NCBI GenBank assembly: GCA_949358305.1
Contig: OX442314.1
Span: 19,585,060 to 19,649,059, forward strand
Source: Strigamia acuminata
Taxonomy: Eukaryota; Arthropoda; Chilopoda; Geophilomorpha; Linotaeniidae
Reading direction: 5' to 3'
DNA length: 64,000 bases
The translations under genes and the position numbers were made by a program. Positions 59,437 to 64,000 of the stretch are shown piece by piece (within the stretch, counting starts at the first letter, position 1; each line of letters begins with the position of its first letter). The notes below the pieces were generated by a model. The model saw nothing but the letters and a program-made list of their open reading frames with translations. It did not search any database and had not been told where the DNA came from.

Positions 59437-61827
59437 ATGGTAACAGGAATCTTTAGAGGCGAATTATCCGCCGAAGTCCGACGTTTACGACAACTTGGTC
59501 AGACGTGGGAAGATGTGAGACAAGAGTTCTCAAATGCCATCGCCGCACATTGGGGCTGTAGATGCCGAATTTGTGGACGGCTAATGGTAGCCGACCCCGT
59601 TTCCTGGAACCTAAGGATTGATCCGCCATCACCGTTGAGATCCAGATTGCTTTTTGGCTGGCTCTTTCCCACGCCAGAGGAGGACACGGACTTCTACGGA
59701 TTTTTCCGAATTGCACACGCCAAAAGGAACGACTATCTGGACGCCATTTGGGAGAAACTCAAGGCCCGGAAGGATGAAGTTATGCGAAAGCTACAAGAAG
59801 AGCAGGCCTGGTGGGCCGATCGACATAAACATTACGATTTAGCAGATCTCGCCAGTTCACAATACGAGATGCACATTCTGGGGATGGCCGGACATTTCGG
59901 CCACGCTCGTGCCCGATTCCGAGACTGGGAACGTCAAAGAGACGCATATCACGACCAAGGACGCAATGATAAGCGAGAGCGATCGAGTTCAGTTGCATCA
60001 AACGAACCACGTGCCAAGATGACCTGTGGCAATCACCACAATACGGCTTCAAGAGCCGTCGATAATGTTTTGGAAGCCAGAGTCTCACGATGGGACGCGG
60101 CTTGCCGATACCCTGGAGGAGTGGATCCGTACGCCGCTCGCCCAGGAACCAGACCAGATTTGCTTCGTGCCAACGGCCGACTCAAGCATCGTGCAGGCCG
60201 ACAAAACCGTGAAAAGTTAGAGCGCGAACGCTTGGCCCTGATGCCACCACCGCCCAAGGACGACGAATTGCCTGGCCGATGGGATCGCGAAGTCGAAGAG
60301 CATTCCATGCAAGTCACCCTTCGCAAGAAAGCAGCGTTGGAGCAACAGCAAGCCGATTGGGATGCCTGTTTCCAATCGCCTGATGCAGAAGAACCAACGA
60401 TAGGATCTAATGAGACTTTGATGTTAAATACACCAACGTCAGTGTCCGCCTTGGAGGGAGGAAGTTCCGCAGAAGTCCACATCGTAGACCGAAGCTACAG
60501 AATTTCACCCCCCGCAATGGCCGACAACACGGCCTGTGAATGGAAGAGCCTTCCAAACACACAAAAATCGAATGACCAGGCGAGTCACCGGCCAATCGAG
60601 GGGCCGATTCCTGTAGAGTGTAGAGAGTACACGGATTCGATTAACCCAGACCCGAGTCTTCCAGAGCCTCGATTGCCCACGAGAAAATTCGGAATGGTAT
60701 CCCAAGTTCTGAAAAAGGGATTCGATCAGCATTACGACGCCATGTGGCAGGGGTTCTGCGAAGCGCCGTTAGAGACTCAGGAGATTGAGTTGTCTGATAT
60801 GGACTTATACCAAATAGCTCAAGTCACCGAGAGTTTGAAAGGTAGTCGTCGTGTCGCCGGCTTACTGAACCGAATGGAGCCGACGGGACCCGACGACCCA
60901 CGTCTGAACGAGTTACAGCGACAGCTTGTGCCGAGTTATCGGAGAATTTTGTTTCCCGGGGTGTTCGACAGCCCGAGACCAGGCTTCGCTGCCACCACGT
61001 GCCTAAGAACGGCCGCCATGGCCGTTAAACCAGAATTTCTAGATTGTTGGCGGTCCATCCAGTTGGATCCGCCCACCATGTGCAGCGAATTGATGCGCCA
61101 AGTCGCCGTCATTGGGGAAAATCCGGCCGCATCGGCCATTCGTCTCCGACGCGAGTGGGACATGCGCAAGATCACTTTTCAGCAAGAACTGAAAACGATT
61201 CGACCGGCAGGAATGCCGCCGAGGGATCAGACGCCTAAAAGAAAGATGCCAGAAGCCACTTACACGCCAACTGCTGCCGCAATCGAAAGCCAAGCTGTTA
61301 CCCAAACCACGACTGAACCGTCCAATGGTCATGTCGCCATGGAGATAGAAAATTTTGACGATCCTAGACCAGGACCAAGTCGAGGACGAGCTGCAGCACC
61401 AAGCTCAACCACGTTTTTTACGCACGTCGAAAACACCGATTTGGGGGCACGACCCAAAACTCGACCGAAACCACGCGGAGCTTTGATCCTCCGGCCAGGG
61501 GGCCGATCTTGTTACGTAAAACGTCCAGACGAGTCAGCTGCAGAGCCCAACCCGCCGACGCCACCAAGGAGCGTGCATTCACCTATTCGTGCACCCACAC
61601 CTTCACCCGGAAAAGACGATCCGAAGATGCAGATTCAACCGGCGGCTGGAGCTGCCGAAACCAAGAAGCAAGAGAGCAGCCCGATCTACATTATGCTGCG
61701 AAGAACTTACCCAAGACTCGAGATGCACCCGCATACTCGAATTTTGCTCAAACACAATGTGGAGCTGTGCCACCACGTTTTTAACTGGCTTGAGCGGAAG
61801 ATACGAAAGAAGAGGCCGTGTGTGTGA
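59437..61827 (+). CDS. Gypsy ORF3, unknown function, truncated by a second gypsy
   Basis: 796 codons from ATG 59437; element homology ends at about 61818 and the last codons and stop (TGA) come from the inserted LTR. The intact end is preserved at 30963-31214, about 84 more codons. Features: Cys cluster CRCRICGRL near residues 41-49, Trp/Arg-rich helical regions, Pro-rich and basic C-terminal half. I see no signal peptide, transmembrane segment or fusion motif, so it does not look like an envelope. It occupies the place where env or antisense genes lie in other gypsy elements. Function unknown. Confidence 0.75.
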   Translation: MVTGIFRGELSAEVRRLRQLGQTWEDVRQEFSNAIAAHWGCRCRICGRLMVADPVSWNLRIDPPSPLRSRLLFGWLFPTPEEDTDFYGFFRIAHAKRNDYLDAIWEKLKARKDEVMRKLQEEQAWWADRHKHYDLADLASSQYEMHILGMAGHFGHARARFRDWERQRDAYHDQGRNDKRERSSSVASNEPRAKMTCGNHHNTASRAVDNVLEARVSRWDAACRYPGGVDPYAARPGTRPDLLRANGRLKHRAGRQNREKLERERLALMPPPPKDDELPGRWDREVEEHSMQVTLRKKAALEQQQADWDACFQSPDAEEPTIGSNETLMLNTPTSVSALEGGSSAEVHIVDRSYRISPPAMADNTACEWKSLPNTQKSNDQASHRPIEGPIPVECREYTDSINPDPSLPEPRLPTRKFGMVSQVLKKGFDQHYDAMWQGFCEAPLETQEIELSDMDLYQIAQVTESLKGSRRVAGLLNRMEPTGPDDPRLNELQRQLVPSYRRILFPGVFDSPRPGFAATTCLRTAAMAVKPEFLDCWRSIQLDPPTMCSELMRQVAVIGENPAASAIRLRREWDMRKITFQQELKTIRPAGMPPRDQTPKRKMPEATYTPTAAAIESQAVTQTTTEPSNGHVAMEIENFDDPRPGPSRGRAAAPSSTTFFTHVENTDLGARPKTRPKPRGALILRPGGRSCYVKRPDESAAEPNPPTPPRSVHSPIRAPTPSPGKDDPKMQIQPAAGAAETKKQESSPIYIMLRRTYPRLEMHPHTRILLKHNVELCHHVFNWLERKIRKKRPCV

Positions 61828-61974
61828 TATGTTGTGTATTTATCACGCTAGATGGCGTTCTTGTATTATACTTATGTGTACCATTAAAAGGTGGCACTAG
61901 TTGTTGTTTTCTACACTGTAATGGCGTCCTCATGTTATTTCATCAGCCTCCAGATTTGAGCATCTAACAACACA
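61819..61974 (+). repeat. 5' LTR of a second gypsy element
   Basis: About 155 bp beginning TGTGTGATATG and ending CAACACA, placed where ORF3 homology with 30962 stops. The exact first base is uncertain by a few nucleotides because the host sequence also reads GTG. The matching 3' LTR lies outside the window. Confidence 0.75.
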
Positions 61975-62260
61975 TGGTGGCAGCGGAAATCACACTGGAA
62001 ATTGGTTGGAAATATCAACTGGGTGGAGATACGTCAATAAGGACGGTAGGCCATACAAAATTCAGACATTTGGGACCGAAAACGACGTGCGATCGTGAGC
62101 AACAAGTGCGACGTTGATGCGCGAGCTCGAGCACGCCGATTATTTGCCGAGTATTCTTCGAGATTCGTCTATTTTTGTCTATTTTCGTCAATTTTCGACA
62201 ATTTTCGTCTGTAGAAGCTGGCAAATGTGCCTTTTGTTTGAAGAAGACAAGGAATTGAGT

Positions 62261-62396
62261 CCTTACTCATCATTAAGCCCATACTAAACAACCAAGAGGA
62301 GGAGAAGGAAGTGAAAAAGGAATTTTAGCCTTACTCATCATTGAGCCCATACTAGAGGACCAAGAGGAGGAGAAGGAAGAGAAAAACATTCCACCA
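62261..62396 (+). repeat. 68-bp tandem duplication in the leader of the second gypsy
   Basis: CCTTACTCATCATTRAGCCC starts at 62261 and again at 62329, with a few differences. Just upstream of the gag ATG at 62400. Confidence 0.85.
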
Positions 62397-62399
62397 GTC

Positions 62400-64000
62400 A
62401 TGGCAAAAGTGGAGCACAGCATTTGCAAACCACCGGATGAATTTGACTTCAAGAATGCTGCAGATTGGCCAAGATGGATTGCCAGATTTGAGTTGTTTCG
62501 CTCCATGGTGGATTTGGACACACAGCCAGGCAAAAAGCAAGTGGCTTCACTCCTTTACCACATGGGGGACACAGCAAATGACATTTACACATCATTTAAA
62601 TTGGCGGATCCAGACAAGCACGATTATGCAAAAGTGAAGGCAGCTTTTGAGGCAAAATTTGTTACGACAACAAACGTGATTTATGAGCGAGCCATGTTCT
62701 ACAACCGCCAGCAAAAGGACGGTGAAACAATGGACGAATACATCACGGCATTGCACACAGCGGCCAAGCACTGCAAATTTGATGCATTGTACGACGAGTT
62801 TATCCGCGATAAGATCGTGAATGGCATCCGGGACAAGGCGATGGCAAAGAAGCTTCAGCTTCAAAGCAACTTGACATTGGCGAAGGCAATCGAGATGACA
62901 AAACAGTCTGAACAGGTCAATTCGCAGTCGAAAACATTGCTGGAAGCGTCATCGACCAATAAGTCCGTGGATCGAGTTGACTCCAAGAAGGTGCAACGAT
63001 CCAACTTCTGGAAAAGGAAGACAGAACGGCCAGACGACAGCGGGAAATCGAGCAAACCGGACGGCGGTCCCAAGACACAGCCGAAGAATGCATCGAAAAA
63101 CTCGAGTAATTGCGGCAGATGTGGCGGCGGATTCCATCCGATGAAGGATTGCCCAGCAACGAGGCTGACATGTCACAAATGCAATCGCAAAGGTCATTAT
63201 GCGAGGGTTTGTCGAAGTGCAGCGGTTCAAGGGGTCGATGAAGCGACGGATGCTTACATTGAATCAGTCAATGGAGTTGCCAGTCGACAGGGAAGATGGC
63301 ATGTGTCGGTCGAGATCAGGAACGCAAGAATCACATTCAAGGCAGATTCCGGCGCCGAAACGACATGTATTCCCGAGGAAGTCTACATGGACTATTTTTC
63401 CGATAGAAAATTACGGAAACCCGAGCTGAACTTGCACAATGCAACCAAAGGAAAAATGGAAACGTTAGGAATGTTATGGGAGAAAATCGAGTACCGAGGA
63501 CGGTCGAAATTAACAGCGATCTACGTCGTTCGAGGTTTGATGCAGCCATTACTAGATGGCGATACCTGCGAAGAGTTGGACATCATCAGACGTTGCGGAG
63601 TTGATGCGGTGAAAACGGAGAAGACACCAAAGATGTCATTCGATCCGAAGACGGCTTACCCGAAGCTATTCAGCGGTTTGGGGCGCGTCGAAATACCGTA
63701 CAAAATACGACTGAAACCTGATGCAAGTCCATATGCGTTAATGACACCTCGAAGAGTTCCGATTCCTCTACTAAACGAGATAAAAGCAAACCTCGACAAG
63801 ATGGTATTATTGGGAGTAATAGAACGGGTAGAAGAACCAACAGATTGGTGTTCTGGGCTGGTTTTGGCACCGAAGCCCGACGGATCGATTCGCATGTGCG
63901 TGGATTATGTGAGGCTTAATCGCTACGTGATGCGAGAAACACATCCGATGCCCGTTACTGAGAACGTGTTGGGTCGACTAGGAAAAGCGAAGTACTTTTC
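62400..64000 (+). CDS. Gag-pol polyprotein of the second gypsy, 5' part, runs off the window
   Basis: 533 codons open from ATG 62400 to the window end. Residues about 10-170 form a retrotransposon gag with WPRWIARFELFRSM and YERAMFYNRQQKDGE. Two zinc knuckles follow, an unusual CGRCGGGFHPMKDC and a canonical CHKCNRKGHYARVC (about 240-275). Next is a protease with FKADSGAETTC (about 320) and LLDGDTCEEL. The start of reverse transcriptase follows: FSGLGRV, VPIPLLNEIK, ADLDKMVLLGVIE-type text, VLAPKPDGSIRMCVDY. Gag, protease and RT share one frame, unlike the frameshifting first gypsy. The catalytic YxDD lies beyond the window. Confidence 0.93.
   Translation, partial: MAKVEHSICKPPDEFDFKNAADWPRWIARFELFRSMVDLDTQPGKKQVASLLYHMGDTANDIYTSFKLADPDKHDYAKVKAAFEAKFVTTTNVIYERAMFYNRQQKDGETMDEYITALHTAAKHCKFDALYDEFIRDKIVNGIRDKAMAKKLQLQSNLTLAKAIEMTKQSEQVNSQSKTLLEASSTNKSVDRVDSKKVQRSNFWKRKTERPDDSGKSSKPDGGPKTQPKNASKNSSNCGRCGGGFHPMKDCPATRLTCHKCNRKGHYARVCRSAAVQGVDEATDAYIESVNGVASRQGRWHVSVEIRNARITFKADSGAETTCIPEEVYMDYFSDRKLRKPELNLHNATKGKMETLGMLWEKIEYRGRSKLTAIYVVRGLMQPLLDGDTCEELDIIRRCGVDAVKTEKTPKMSFDPKTAYPKLFSGLGRVEIPYKIRLKPDASPYALMTPRRVPIPLLNEIKANLDKMVLLGVIERVEEPTDWCSGLVLAPKPDGSIRMCVDYVRLNRYVMRETHPMPVTENVLGRLGKAKYF

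Larger units (their letters stand above)
29641..61818 (+). mobile_element. Ty3/gypsy retrotransposon, tandem LTR-internal-LTR-internal arrangement, itself interrupted
   Basis: Order: truncated LTR 29641-30140; 3' part of ORF3 30139-31214 and 3' noncoding region; complete LTR 31470-32648; primer site 32651; gag 32740-35319; pol in the -1 frame from 35316; an 18.9-kb foreign insertion 36127-55007; rest of pol to 58630; small ORF 58845-59114; ORF3 59437-61818, then a second gypsy. The two LTR copies look identical over their shared 500 bp, and the ORF3 segments 30139-30962 and 60995-61818 also read the same, so both units are young. The right-hand LTR lies beyond the second gypsy or outside the window. 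The domain order protease-RT-RNase H-integrase places it in Ty3/gypsy (Metaviridae-like); no envelope is evident. Confidence 0.9.
61819..64000 (+). mobile_element. Second Ty3/gypsy element, 5' part only
   Basis: Short LTR, primer site TGGTGGCAGCGG directly after it (61975), a 0.4-kb leader and an open gag-pol frame running off the window. Sequence and organisation (single frame, short LTR) differ from the first gypsy, so this is another lineage nested within it. Confidence 0.85.

Noticed and set aside
59437-61827. ORF3 as an envelope gene
   Set aside because: No signal peptide, transmembrane helix or cleavage motif seen; position alone is not enough.

Overview
The window is eukaryotic, AT-rich nuclear DNA from an invertebrate animal. 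Its genes have spliced exons with GT-AG introns and encode metazoan families: a PLEKHG5-type RhoGEF, an ankyrin/SOCS-box protein and a TMEM47/VAB-9 claudin-superfamily protein. The retrotransposons include a copia element primed by an initiator-tRNA-Met half, as in arthropod copia. I lean towards an arthropod or another ecdysozoan, but the sequence does not settle it.

Layout. 1-2599: noncoding upstream sequence. 2600-15641 (+): a RhoGEF of PLEKHG5 type in 17 recognised exons; the start codon was not found. 15642-20285: AT-rich noncoding DNA with one weak extra-exon candidate. 20300-21644 (+): a leucine-rich-repeat gene with a BC-box-like N terminus, carrying either a frameshift or an 85-nt intron; decayed copies lie at 21645-22055 and 28785-29640. 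22504-24474 (+): a six-exon ankyrin/SOCS-box gene. 25553-26934 (+): a four-coding-exon TMEM47/VAB-9-like gene with a likely 5' UTR exon near 24.65-24.81 kb.

From 29641 to the end the window is nested mobile DNA. A Ty3/gypsy element with 1179-bp LTRs and a tRNA-Pro type primer site interrupts the second LRR pseudogene. It is arranged LTR (truncated) - ORF3 remnant - LTR - gag - pol - small ORF - ORF3. Its pol gene is split by an 18.9-kb insertion (36127-55007) bounded by a perfect 6-bp direct repeat, GGCTAA. That insertion is built from two giant fold-back (inverted-repeat) structures sharing one 77-nt loop, arrays of a 56-bp repeat that contains a palindrome, direct repeats, MITE-like palindromes and a hAT-type MITE. 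Inside it sits a young copia-like element (40703-43294) with identical LTRs and a 5-bp target duplication; it keeps gag and protease but has lost the integrase core, reverse transcriptase and RNase H. Finally a different gypsy element (from about 61819, running off the window) interrupts ORF3 of the first gypsy.

The inferred order of insertion is: LRR gene duplication and decay; gypsy insertion and LTR-mediated tandem formation; fold-back composite into pol; copia into the composite; second gypsy into ORF3. The most unusual object is the fold-back composite. It encodes no transposase I can see, and most of its long ORFs are artefacts of repeat periodicity.
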